Shown: positions 56,276 through 64,000, numbered from the stretch's first letter. The stretch: 64,000 nucleotides of DNA from Candidatus Enterococcus wittei (GCF_002140175.1 NZ_NGMO01000003.1:633614-697613); one strand, 5' to 3'. A program made the numbers and translations. Notes: a model not told the origin generated them from the sequence alone.

Positions 56276-56355
56276 CTCATCTAAAAACGATAGTTGAAAA
56301 AATGATCGATCAATTTCTTAAAACGAAGTAATGAATGTTTTCTAAATTTACACAA

Positions 56356-56470
56356 TGAGGCTGGGACAAGCGTTTAACTCCGAGAAATAAGAAGGAGTTG
56401 CTTCTGCTCCCGCCTTTTTATATGTATTTAAAGCGTGTAACAAAAGTAATAACACTTTTGTTACACGCTT
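56356..56470 (+). repeat. Dispersed intergenic repeat, copy D (short form) ending in a terminator
   Basis: Begins GAGGCTGGGACAAG, then TTTAACTCCGAGAAATAAGA, then directly GGAGTTGCTTCTGCTCCCGC: the inner hairpin seen in copies A-C is missing. The end is a perfect 17-bp stem, AAGCGTGTAACAAAAGT (56431-56447) with ACTTTTGTTACACGCTT (56454-56470), followed by ATTTTTT, so this copy should terminate the usp transcript. Confidence 0.82.
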
Positions 56471-56604
56471 ATTTTTTGAGAGTGATGCCTGTAAGCTCCT
56501 CGTTATTTTTTATTAAAATTTTTTATTGCTCTTTTTGTACACCTTCTAAAAACAGTAATTTTTCTTTATTTTTCACTGTCTTTTTATCATTAAACATAAA
56601 TAAC

Positions 56605-56650
56605 AAAAAAGAGGACAGCTTCATCCTAAGATGATTCTATCCTCTTTTTT
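56605..56650. terminator. Bidirectional terminator
   Basis: AAAAAAGAGGA pairs with TCCTCTTTTTT. It lies in a 500-base stretch (56471-56975) without a credible gene; small frames there have no ribosome site or family resemblance. Confidence 0.7.
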
Positions 56651-56904
56651 AGTTTTTCTTCCACATTATATTAACCACAAAAAGAAATTCCCACTAAAGA
56701 ATGCTATGTCCAAAGATATTTTTAAACTTTTATTCAATCAACATCGCACATTTTTACTTATATTCTCTTTTCTTTTTATTGGCAATATTTCTCTATCTAA
56801 TATAAAAAAGTATCGTAATGAGCTATCTTCTATAAAACAGCTCACTTCTATTTTAGCCAAGACTTGTCCAAATATTAGATGGTTGTTTTTGGGACTTTAA
56901 TATT

Positions 56905-56934
56905 CATGAAGCAGACAGGGGCGTCTGCTTCATG
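56905..56934. terminator. Perfect 12-bp hairpin downstream of the sorting-tail gene
   Basis: CATGAAGCAGAC and GTCTGCTTCATG pair around AGGGGC, 41 bases after the stop of the minus-strand gene. No T run follows on either side, so its role as terminator is uncertain. Confidence 0.5.
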
Positions 56935-56975
56935 ATACTCGTTACTTTTTTGAACTAAAAGCAGAAGATTCTTTT

Positions 56976-57656
56976 TCATTTTGCATTAGCCTTTGATGTC
57001 TTTCCTCTTACTTTCCATAAAGAGTAACTAGCAATCACTACTGCGATTCCAGCAAGAATCCATGGGCCTGTATCTCCTCCTGCCACAGTGATGGTTTGTT
57101 CTCCTAGATTGCTATTACTGTAAGTGATGGTCTGACTGCTTGTTTCTTCCACTTGCAACTGATCAAAAGGAATCGCAACTTCTACTTCATCTGAATAGGA
57201 CGTATCACTAAAAGCAGTTTTAGTCCGTGTCAATTTCCCTGGAATCGTTACGTTGACAGAATTATCCTCCGCCCAAAAGTTGACTTGGACATCTTTTGTT
57301 TGCCCAATGACCGATAAGTCTTCACTGGAAAATGTTTGATTGAATGTCATCCAGAACACTTTATTTCCAATCTTCAGCTTGTGACCACTTGGTTGCAAGT
57401 TATGATAATTATGGCCTTCTGGTGCCATACTCAAATAAAAATACAACTGGCTTTCATCAGTTACCAGACTAGAATATTTGATATTTTGACCATTTTCATA
57501 AGAAAAAAATAACTTTGTTATTGGTAGACCTGACCAATCATTGAAGGCACCATCGATAACAATTCCATATTTATTATCCGCATGAGCATTGACTGGTAAA
57601 AAAACACTTACTATCCCCAATACAATGAGAATAGATTGGTAATATTTTTTTTTCAT
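56976..57656 (-). CDS. Secreted protein with exosortase-type C-terminal tail (probable Firmicu-CTERM)
   Basis: The 226-residue product has a signal peptide (about 1-26, ending VNAHA), a beta-rich body that starts GIVIDGAFNDWSGLPI, like CBM9-type domains of extracellular proteins, and a C-terminal tail made of GGDTGPWI, one membrane helix and the basic end KVRGKTSKANAK. Such a tripartite tail is what exosortases recognise, and xrtG is six genes upstream. It is therefore the likely XrtG substrate. AAGGAG lies 9 bases before the ATG. Its body gives no enzymatic motif. Confidence 0.78.
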   Translation of the reverse strand: MKKKYYQSILIVLGIVSVFLPVNAHADNKYGIVIDGAFNDWSGLPITKLFFSYENGQNIKYSSLVTDESQLYFYLSMAPEGHNYHNLQPSGHKLKIGNKVFWMTFNQTFSSEDLSVIGQTKDVQVNFWAEDNSVNVTIPGKLTRTKTAFSDTSYSDEVEVAIPFDQLQVEETSSQTITYSNSNLGEQTITVAGGDTGPWILAGIAVVIASYSLWKVRGKTSKANAK

Positions 57657-57766
57657 CTATTTTTTGCTCCTTCAAATTCGCTTTAAAAATCATAAAAAGT
57701 GAATTTTCATTTGTTATAGCCATACTGTTATCTAAAATAAAGATAGAAAAGAATGACTATTCATAG

Positions 57767-58936
57767 CTAGAAGATATGTTTGATTTCTCCTTCCATAAAG
57801 ATTGCATTGCGCCCTTCTCGTTTAGCAATATACAAATACTCATCTACCCGCTTATAAAGATCTTCTTTATTAACATCTGACTTACGACAACGGGAAACAC
57901 CGGTCGAAAGGGTTACCCGCACTTCTTCACCATGGACAATCAAAGAAGAATTGCTCACTCTTTTGCTGATCACTTTTAGTATCTCTGTAATAGTCTGCTG
58001 ATTTGTTTCTTGAAACAAAATCCCAAATTCTTCTCCACCAATGCGAAAAACCTGACTTTCTAATGGGTATTCAAAAAGAGTTTCACTGATTATTTTTGCA
58101 ACATTCTTTAAAATGAGATCACCAGTATCATGTCCATAATCATCATTGATTTGTTTGAAATAATCGATGTCGATCATGGCAAAAAACAAATTTTCTTTCG
58201 AGCGTGAAAAAGCAAATCGTTGAAAAAACTCACGATCAAAACTCAATCGATTCCCTACACCCGTTAAAAAATCTGTTCGTGCTTCAAAAGATAAATTATC
58301 AAACTTCGTCAATTGCCTCCGTAACAATTTATTGATCAATCGAACCATAAGCATCAAAAAAATAAAGTTTAACAGAAAAAATAAATACTCAACAAACTGA
58401 AAATCTAAAGCTGGATACATTTTCAGTCCCCAAGCTGAACCGTAAAAAACTGTAAGTAAAAAGTACCTAACGACACTATTCTGATTTTTATCTTTTAAAT
58501 ATAAGACGATACAGCAACAAAGATAAATCAAACCAACAATGATAACTGCTATGATATAGCTTTGAAGCGTTGTGTATTCACCTTGATACTGGTAGTAAAG
58601 GGTAATACCAATAGCAATAAATAAATTGACATTCAGCATCAATGTTCCTTTAAGCATATGCAAAAAATAGAAAAGGACGATCAATTGCAAGTCCATATTT
58701 TGAACCAGCATTGTGTAACGATTCTCCAACCGACCATTTGTAAGAACCGGAACGCCTTGCAAAAGCGCCAAACTGAGGAGGATGATACAAATCCAAGCAA
58801 TTTTTTTAAGGACCACTTGCTCTTTAAAAAAAGCTGATTCTTTCATCGACAAATAAATCAAGTAATCAAGAAAAACAACCCCCAAAACAATAATTAAACG
58901 AACGACTGTATAATATATCCATAAAATGATATCCAT
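57767..58936 (-). CDS. Membrane diguanylate cyclase (GGDEF)
   Basis: Makes c-di-GMP from two GTP. From ATG 58936 the 389 residues have about six N-terminal membrane helices (residues 1-200) and a GGDEF domain with DYFKQINDDYGHDTGD and the intact active site GGEEF at 300-304. The RxxD inhibitory site is absent (Pro291, Ser294 at those positions), so product inhibition is unlikely. AAGGAG lies 13 bases before the ATG, which is long; coupling to the EAL gene ending 17 bases upstream may help. An earlier in-frame start at 59035 would overlap the EAL gene. Confidence 0.92.
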   Translation of the reverse strand: MDIILWIYYTVVRLIIVLGVVFLDYLIYLSMKESAFFKEQVVLKKIAWICIILLSLALLQGVPVLTNGRLENRYTMLVQNMDLQLIVLFYFLHMLKGTLMLNVNLFIAIGITLYYQYQGEYTTLQSYIIAVIIVGLIYLCCCIVLYLKDKNQNSVVRYFLLTVFYGSAWGLKMYPALDFQFVEYLFFLLNFIFLMLMVRLINKLLRRQLTKFDNLSFEARTDFLTGVGNRLSFDREFFQRFAFSRSKENLFFAMIDIDYFKQINDDYGHDTGDLILKNVAKIISETLFEYPLESQVFRIGGEEFGILFQETNQQTITEILKVISKRVSNSSLIVHGEEVRVTLSTGVSRCRKSDVNKEDLYKRVDEYLYIAKREGRNAIFMEGEIKHIF

Positions 58937-58953
58937 AAAACACAGCACACTCC

Positions 58954-59661
58954 TTAATAATCGATGGACACAATTTTCTCTGGTGTCGAGTAGAGATAGC
59001 CTTGATGGTAACAAGAAATATTCGTTTCTACCCACTTAGCAAATTTTTGATTTTCAATTCCCTCAACGACAAATGTCTTATCTAACTGTCTAGCAACATC
59101 GGCATAGAGTATGATGATTTTTTGCAGGATTTCTTCCGAAACTCTCTTTTGAAATGACAACGCTGAGAACTTGAAAATATGAAAATAATTCTTCAGCTCA
59201 AGGACATTATCCAAAGAATTGATTCCTTGACCAATGTCATCTAAAGCAATTTGGTAACCTAACCGAACGATTTTTTTAAAGGCTTCCACATTCACAGAAG
59301 AGAAATAAGGATAATTTCTCTTCATAGGTGGCTTCTCTGTGATCTCAATGATCAATCGTTTTTTATATTTTCTCAATTCTTCAAGTAAAACAAAGGTCTC
59401 TTCGTATTCCAATTCTTGCGGATCCAAATTAAAGCTGAATCGTTTATCAGGATTGGTTTCTAGGATTTGGATCAACGTTTTCTGTAGCCATTTCACATAA
59501 CGTTTGTGTTCTTCCTGATGGCTGAGCATAAATAAATAAGAATCTTTAGGAAAAATATTTTCATCCTCTTCTTTTCTCAACAATAGTTCAAAAAAAATAA
59601 TTTCCCTCGTTTTGGCATGATGAATTCCCTGTTCAAAAAATTTCAACTCATCATAATTCAT
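58954..59661 (-). CDS. EAL-domain c-di-GMP phosphodiesterase
   Basis: A stand-alone EAL domain of 235 residues that would cut c-di-GMP. The EAL motif reads ELL (Glu25), but all eight catalytic positions can be matched: Glu25, Asn78 (FNLD), Glu106 (EITE), Asp141-Asp142 (ALDDIGQG), Lys164, Glu203 (VEGIE) with Glu200, and Gln220 (HQGYL). The usual IKID is changed to FKFS. The ATG has GAGGAGG 6 bases upstream and overlaps the previous gene by 11 bases. Activity is likely but should not be taken for granted. Confidence 0.88.
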   Translation of the reverse strand: MNYDELKFFEQGIHHAKTREIIFFELLLRKEEDENIFPKDSYLFMLSHQEEHKRYVKWLQKTLIQILETNPDKRFSFNLDPQELEYEETFVLLEELRKYKKRLIIEITEKPPMKRNYPYFSSVNVEAFKKIVRLGYQIALDDIGQGINSLDNVLELKNYFHIFKFSALSFQKRVSEEILQKIIILYADVARQLDKTFVVEGIENQKFAKWVETNISCYHQGYLYSTPEKIVSIDY

Positions 59662-61201
59662 TCTTTTCCTCCTCAGTCACTTGTTCCACTGTAAAAATTC
59701 GTTTGATAAGATTCGTGCTATAGTCTATAGAAAGACTTGCTAGTAATAAAAACATCGGTAGAAACTGGATCAAATAGCGGCTACGTCCGCCTTCAAACAA
59801 TAGTAGAAAAATGAAGCCGCCGATTAAACTTAATCGAAGCATTTGTTCGAACTTTCCTTGTTGCTTCCAACCTAAAACAATAATGAATAGAAAAACTCCC
59901 CACCAAACTTGAGCCATAAAACGATAATCTGCGATTCGATCGCCATATAAGTAATACTGTTCTTGTAGCCTACGGGTATATCCTTCTCCATCAGGCACTT
60001 CTCCATTTTTAATGAAAGAGCCTTCTTTTAACCAAGCAAATGTACCATCTGCTGTATTGTTGCGGTGCTTTTGAAAAATAAAATCTAAATAGCCAAAAAA
60101 ACCTTTTTCTTTTAATCGTTCTTGTATTTTTTCTTTGGAATAAGCAATCTTAGCTTGTTTGGTCGGTAATCCAGCCATTGCCTGTGCATCTTCAGAACTA
60201 TACCCACCATCTTCTGTTAATCCAATGTTCATAAAATGAATCATCGGGATCTTTCGACTTTCATCAATAGAAATGTACGCTTGCTTTTCTAATTGCTGAA
60301 TGCAGACACTATAAGTTAGCCCCGCAGTGAGCAAGGTAATCGTTAAAAAGATCAAGCGCCCTTTAGATTGCCATTTTTTTGAGAAGAAACTGATTATTTC
60401 AATCAACAAAATAGCGATCATGGGAATCAAAGCAGTCGGTTTGATAAAATAGCCTAAGATTGCTACCATCCCTAGCCCAACTGATCCTAGCAACTTGTAT
60501 TTCCAGTTAAGCTCTTTTTTAGATAGCATGGCATAAAAAAACAAACTGGCAGAAACGAAAGGCAAGACCCACGTATCTGTATAAGGAACGATGATCCAAG
60601 GAAATACAAGTAGCCAAATCCCATGAAGATAAATCGCAGGTAACAGGTGTTTTTTAGATACTAAGCAAATAGTTAATAAGTTGAGTAAAACAGAAAGATC
60701 AACTAAAACCAACGTCACATAATCAAAGAAGAGCCAGGAAGTGGTTGAGAACCATTCAGCCAATTGGTGTTGCCACAACAGAATGGGGAGATTGTTTTGA
60801 TTCAAACTATAGTAAGCGACAATCTCCGGATCCGTCGTATCTGTCAAAGCATCATGGACGGCAGACACATCCCAACCGATTGCCGGATGCAAAAACAAAA
60901 CGAACGTGATTTGCCAAGCTAAAACAGCAATAACAAATAAGGTAGACGTGATAACGCGTTGCTTTATAAAAAGCCAAACCAATAATTTTTGCACTTTAGG
61001 GTAGCAATATATCACAATGACCAACGTAACTGCTCCTAAAACAAAATAAGCCGTAGCTAATGTTGTGCTTGTTCCAAAGGTTGGATTGTCCCCGATAATC
61101 AAATTAGGCGAAGTCAACGCAAATAAGAGAGCCAAACCAATAAAGAGAAAAAAAAGACTAGTGATAAGCCTATTTCCGGCTTTAAAAAATTTTGATTTCA
61201 T
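59651..61201 (-). CDS. Multi-membrane GT-C-like protein of the exosortase G cluster
   Basis: 516 residues with about twelve membrane helices. The first outer loop contains HPAIGWDVSAVHDAL, an acidic motif placed as in lipid-carrier-dependent GT-C glycosyltransferases, and a later outer loop contains FEGGRSRYLIQFLP. It resembles the membrane protein that accompanies xrtG genes in other Firmicutes. It probably transfers a sugar outside the membrane or helps export, but this is inferred. ATG 61201 has GAGGTGG upstream; the longer frame overlaps the previous gene. Confidence 0.75.
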   Translation of the reverse strand: MKSKFFKAGNRLITSLFFLFIGLALLFALTSPNLIIGDNPTFGTSTTLATAYFVLGAVTLVIVIYCYPKVQKLLVWLFIKQRVITSTLFVIAVLAWQITFVLFLHPAIGWDVSAVHDALTDTTDPEIVAYYSLNQNNLPILLWQHQLAEWFSTTSWLFFDYVTLVLVDLSVLLNLLTICLVSKKHLLPAIYLHGIWLLVFPWIIVPYTDTWVLPFVSASLFFYAMLSKKELNWKYKLLGSVGLGMVAILGYFIKPTALIPMIAILLIEIISFFSKKWQSKGRLIFLTITLLTAGLTYSVCIQQLEKQAYISIDESRKIPMIHFMNIGLTEDGGYSSEDAQAMAGLPTKQAKIAYSKEKIQERLKEKGFFGYLDFIFQKHRNNTADGTFAWLKEGSFIKNGEVPDGEGYTRRLQEQYYLYGDRIADYRFMAQVWWGVFLFIIVLGWKQQGKFEQMLRLSLIGGFIFLLLFEGGRSRYLIQFLPMFLLLASLSIDYSTNLIKRIFTVEQVTEEEKNEL

Positions 61202-61214
61202 TTCCCACCTCAAT

Positions 61215-61586
61215 CTACTCTTGTTTTTCAATACAATAAAACCGAGTAGGTGATTCCCCTACTTCGATCCGAATCAATTCTGTTTGGATTTCTGCGAGCC
61301 TAAGCGATAGTTGATCATAGAAATAATTAGCGACATTTTCAACTGATGGGTTAATCTCAACAAACGGAGGAGTTTCATTTAAGAAACTGCCAGAGAAAGG
61401 TTGAAAAAAATCCTTTAAAACACTTTCTATTTCTTCAAACAGATGCATTTCATCATCATTGGACTTGATTTCACAAATGATCTCCCATGTATGATTGTGC
61501 CTTGCACCCATACCATCTTCCCAGCGCATCGCATGACTGGCATTTACATGTGACTTAAATTTATAGATACAACGTTTTTCTACCAT
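61215..61586 (-). CDS. 6-pyruvoyl-tetrahydropterin synthase-like protein, exosortase G associated
   Basis: 123 residues with the PTPS/QueD fold: three zinc histidines are visible (NASHAM His18; HNH His30 and His32), and EVGESPT near residue 110. The catalytic cysteine that lies a few residues before HxH in true PTPS/QueD is replaced (GMGARHNH), so the classical reaction is unlikely. Such a gene accompanies xrtG in other genomes. It is 6 bases after the glycosyltransferase gene. Confidence 0.8.
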   Translation of the reverse strand: MVEKRCIYKFKSHVNASHAMRWEDGMGARHNHTWEIICEIKSNDDEMHLFEEIESVLKDFFQPFSGSFLNETPPFVEINPSVENVANYFYDQLSLRLAEIQTELIRIEVGESPTRFYCIEKQE

Positions 61587-61592
61587 TGATGA

Positions 61593-62930
61593 TCACTTCT
61601 TTCTAATTTTTATTAAATCATTGGAAATCGTTTCTTTTATCTTTGATATTTCTTTGGAGATCGGTGTCGTATTCCATTTTGAAGGAGAAGTAATCCCATT
61701 AATGATCCCGATTAAACGAAACCATGAAACCATGAAATTATAGAACGGAAAGGTCATGACTTCTGCCCATAGTTTCAAGTAAAATTTTTGATCAGTTCTA
61801 AAAGAACGTAACAACAATAAAATGCTGATAAACTTGAGTAGTGAGTCAAATAAATAAAGCAGATAAATAAGTAAATAAGACAGCATCAATATTTTGGCTG
61901 TATAACCAAAATAGAATAAAACGACACTAGCAAAAAGCCAAATCATTTTAGGGAAAATAAACGTATGGTCAATAATCAGGCGACGTACCAAAAAATTTTT
62001 AAAGAAATTGCCTAAGCCAACTTGCTCTTCAGAAAATTCTTTGGCTACTTCCATCTCACCACGTTGCCATCTTTGGCGTTGAATATAGAGTTCATCAAAA
62101 CTTTGGATCGGTTCCACATAAAAAATAGCATTCTCACACAGTGAAACTTTTCCTTTTAGCCGATGTCTGATTTGAAAGGTCATGTCTGTGTCTTCACCGA
62201 CAGTATCTATATTGTAGAGATAAGTATTGATCAGGACCTCTTTTCTAAAACCAGAAAATGCTCCTGCCATTGTAAATAGTCGGTTATTCATTGCTTCTAC
62301 ATTACGACCAGCTAAAAAAGACTGTGCGTATTCTACAAATTCACTTTTTTGCAACCAACGAATCAGTGGAGATTTGGTTTTCCGAATTACTTCTTTTTGT
62401 GTTAAGACTGTGCCAGTCATTGCTGAAATGCTGTAATCATTCTCAAATTTCAAAACCATATTCATTAGTGCTGTGGGTTCTAAGTAACCATCGCTATCGA
62501 TATTGATAATATATGTGCCGATACTACTATAAATAGCAGAATTCAATGCTTGAGCCTTTCCCTGTTCTGTACGAATCCAGTGCATATTGAGTTGATTGAA
62601 ATGATTATGTGCCTCATTGAACACTGCAAAACTGTCATCCGAACTACCATTATCTGCTAAGATAACTTGGATATTTTCATTAGGATAAGTTGAAGCATCA
62701 ATGGAACGGATACATTCGTACAGTGTATCTGCCGAATTATAAACGGGGATGATGACAGATATGAAGGGTAATTTTTCTGAATATTCCATCTTCTTCATCC
62801 GAAATTTTTTGATGAATAAGTAACAAGTGGAGTATATACCCGGTATAATCTCCACAAGCAATGGAATCATCAACCAAATGATCCAAAAACCCATCTGAGT
62901 TAACGTCAAATTAAATAAATACTCCATCAC
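61593..62930 (-). CDS. Processive family-2 glycosyltransferase, exosortase G associated
   Basis: 445 residues: one N-terminal membrane helix, a GT-A domain with ISVIIPVYNSADT, Asp93, the DSD motif (145-147), GEDTDM (246-247) and QRQRW (284-288), then three or more membrane helices. D, DxD, ED and QxxRW together mark processive synthases such as those for cellulose, poly-GlcNAc or hyaluronan. No PilZ domain is attached. The start overlaps xrtG by 4 bases (ATGA), so the two are coupled. Confidence 0.9.
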   Translation of the reverse strand: MMEYLFNLTLTQMGFWIIWLMIPLLVEIIPGIYSTCYLFIKKFRMKKMEYSEKLPFISVIIPVYNSADTLYECIRSIDASTYPNENIQVILADNGSSDDSFAVFNEAHNHFNQLNMHWIRTEQGKAQALNSAIYSSIGTYIINIDSDGYLEPTALMNMVLKFENDYSISAMTGTVLTQKEVIRKTKSPLIRWLQKSEFVEYAQSFLAGRNVEAMNNRLFTMAGAFSGFRKEVLINTYLYNIDTVGEDTDMTFQIRHRLKGKVSLCENAIFYVEPIQSFDELYIQRQRWQRGEMEVAKEFSEEQVGLGNFFKNFLVRRLIIDHTFIFPKMIWLFASVVLFYFGYTAKILMLSYLLIYLLYLFDSLLKFISILLLLRSFRTDQKFYLKLWAEVMTFPFYNFMVSWFRLIGIINGITSPSKWNTTPISKEISKIKETISNDLIKIRKK

Positions 62931-63529
62931 TTTCCTCCCTTTTTAAACAAGCGATTCTTCTTTTCATATAAACTTCTAGCGACTTGAGAATACGTAAAAG
63001 TATGGTAATACAAGATGATTACTAATCCATAAAAAATCAATCTTCCTAGAATCGAATGAGCAAAGAAATAAAAATCACTACCGCCAAAGTGGACGAATGC
63101 AATAACAAGAAGTAGTCTTATCACATTGCTAATAAAAATCCATAGAATCCCAAAGATGCCATAAAAAAACTTTTCCTTTCGGTTATATAAAGGATAAAAA
63201 GCCAGTAATCCTAAAAATGCCGAGGTTTCGATAACACCTGAACACTCATAATCTACATACAAAGACAACGGTTCTTTTGCGCTATGGATAAAAATCAGGC
63301 TATACTGGCTGAATTCTTCGGTAATATTAGGAATTGAGCCAAAGAAATCAACCGTTTTAATTACCAGCTGAGTCAAGAACCAAACCCAATAGGGCCGACT
63401 AAATAATATAAGCAAATAAAATAACCCTACGCTTCCTAAAATAAAGTGGAAGGCTAAGAGCCGAGAACGTTTCATCACTGATAATATATACAACCAAATA
63501 ACTAGACCAATCAATATATATAAGTTCAT
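62927..63529 (-). CDS. xrtG: Exosortase XrtG
   Basis: Exosortases are membrane cysteine proteases/transpeptidases that process proteins carrying a short C-terminal sorting tail. The 200-residue protein has six to seven membrane helices and the full catalytic set: Cys96 (YECSGV), Arg138 (NVIRLL) and His158 (FFAHSI). The neighbours (GT2, PTPS-like and GT-C-like genes) are those expected for the G type of Firmicutes. AAGGAGGGG lies 5 bases before the ATG. First gene of the operon. Confidence 0.9.
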   Translation of the reverse strand: MNLYILIGLVIWLYILSVMKRSRLLAFHFILGSVGLFYLLILFSRPYWVWFLTQLVIKTVDFFGSIPNITEEFSQYSLIFIHSAKEPLSLYVDYECSGVIETSAFLGLLAFYPLYNRKEKFFYGIFGILWIFISNVIRLLLVIAFVHFGGSDFYFFAHSILGRLIFYGLVIILYYHTFTYSQVARSLYEKKNRLFKKGGK

Positions 63530-63698
63530 ATTCCCCTCCTTTTTCTATTTTTTACACATTTCATCTTAAATACTATTGCAGTCAACAGCGCTTGAGATAA
63601 CAATTGTTTTCATAAAGCCACAATAGATACTTATTCTATTTCAACTATCACTAAAGATATAACTAACCTAAAAACTTGAGAAAATATCACGTTTTTAT

Positions 63699-63727
63699 AT
63701 TATAAGTATGAAGAGGTTTCTTGGCAA
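63699..63727 (-). promoter_or_regulatory. Near-consensus promoter of the xrtG operon
   Basis: On the minus strand TTGCCA and TATAAT are exactly 17 bases apart. The leader to the xrtG ATG is about 160 bases, without a c-di-GMP riboswitch signature. Confidence 0.8.
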
Positions 63728-64000
63728 TAGTTTATTGTGGATTTAATCACAACCTTCTGTCCTTAATGATTTTTTTGGTCAATCAGTTGTTTAACGTTGC
63801 TAATACACTGCCACAAACTAAACCAAATCATTTATGTGAATAAAGCTGAAATAATTATAGACCAATTCACAAATGGTCCATCGATTTTTGTTTTCTTCTA
63901 AAACGTTCATACAATATCTGAGAAAACTTATTAAGGCATCAACACTTCTTCAAAAATATTAATTTCTACTAGTAAATCACAGATAACATTCATCAGTAAA
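63728..64000. other. Intergenic sequence to the window end
   Basis: AT-rich, with no gene or strong hairpin seen. Confidence 0.5.

Noticed and set aside
56398-56900. Two small plus-strand frames of 78 and 89 residues
   Set aside because: No ribosome site or family resemblance; the first overlaps a repeat and a terminator hairpin, and both overlap strong hairpins.
58937-59035. An upstream start for the GGDEF protein
   Set aside because: It would overlap the EAL gene by about 80 bases and has no ribosome site.
63530-63698. A c-di-GMP riboswitch in the xrtG leader
   Set aside because: Looked for because of the operon content; the conserved GGCAAACC- and GGGACGCAAAGCC-type segments are absent.
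1-64000. CRISPR arrays, tRNA or rRNA genes, phage genes
   Set aside because: No regularly spaced repeats, cloverleaf ends, rRNA segments or phage structural genes were seen on either strand.

Overview
The window is low-GC Gram-positive chromosome, most likely an Enterococcus of the faecium/hirae/durans/mundtii group. The basis is gene content and order: a spx-mecA-coiA-pepF ... spxH-CYTH-relQ-nadK-rluD block like the Bacillus yjb region, hisS-aspS behind a T-box, dtd-relA, prmA-rsmE, and rarA followed by 6S RNA. ISL3-family insertion sequences and ribosome sites of AGGAGG type fit the same picture. The species is inferred and not proven. No rRNA, tRNA or CRISPR array was seen.

Layout. Bases 1-643 are the right end of an ISL3-type element that broke into an intergenic repeat. 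Next come queT behind a preQ1-I riboswitch, a lipid kinase, recD2, a histidine phosphatase, trmL, rlmA and cutC (767-9193). The operon relQ-nadK-rluD-mgtE reads leftwards (9697-13457), with a CYTH protein and spxH reading rightwards. Between spxH and pepF, which are close neighbours in Bacillus, lies an accessory block: a PTS (IIC, IIB and a PRD regulator carrying its own IIA domain) and a zinc alcohol dehydrogenase behind a MerR-type promoter (15385-20625). The conserved block resumes with pepF, coiA, mecA and spx.

At 26047-26084 two Tn5 (Nextera) mosaic ends meet head to head. This is a library artefact and a probable false join, and it cuts off the start of a HAD phosphatase gene. After it come a SNF2 helicase with sbcCD, plsC, trmN6 with a GIY-YIG gene, a MazEF-type toxin-antitoxin pair whose toxin is frameshifted in a G7 tract, an ISL3 relic, an OatA-like O-acetyltransferase and a YitT protein. 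The hisS-aspS T-box operon, an aldo/keto reductase, a CYP152-type P450, dtd-relA, rsmE-prmA-DUF3013-mpg, rarA, 6S RNA and a universal stress protein follow.

The most striking region is 56976-63727, an exosortase G (XrtG) locus on the minus strand. xrtG, a processive family-2 glycosyltransferase, a PTPS-like protein without the usual cysteine, a multi-membrane GT-C-like protein, an EAL protein and a membrane GGDEF protein are packed into one operon from a near-consensus promoter. A secreted protein with a C-terminal sorting-type tail (probable Firmicu-CTERM) lies just downstream. A c-di-GMP synthesis/breakdown pair is thus tied to a surface glycan and exosortase system, which is unusual for an enterococcus.

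Across the window, four copies and one fragment of a dispersed intergenic repeat of about 115-170 bp occur. Their terminal hairpins keep pairing while the sequence changes.
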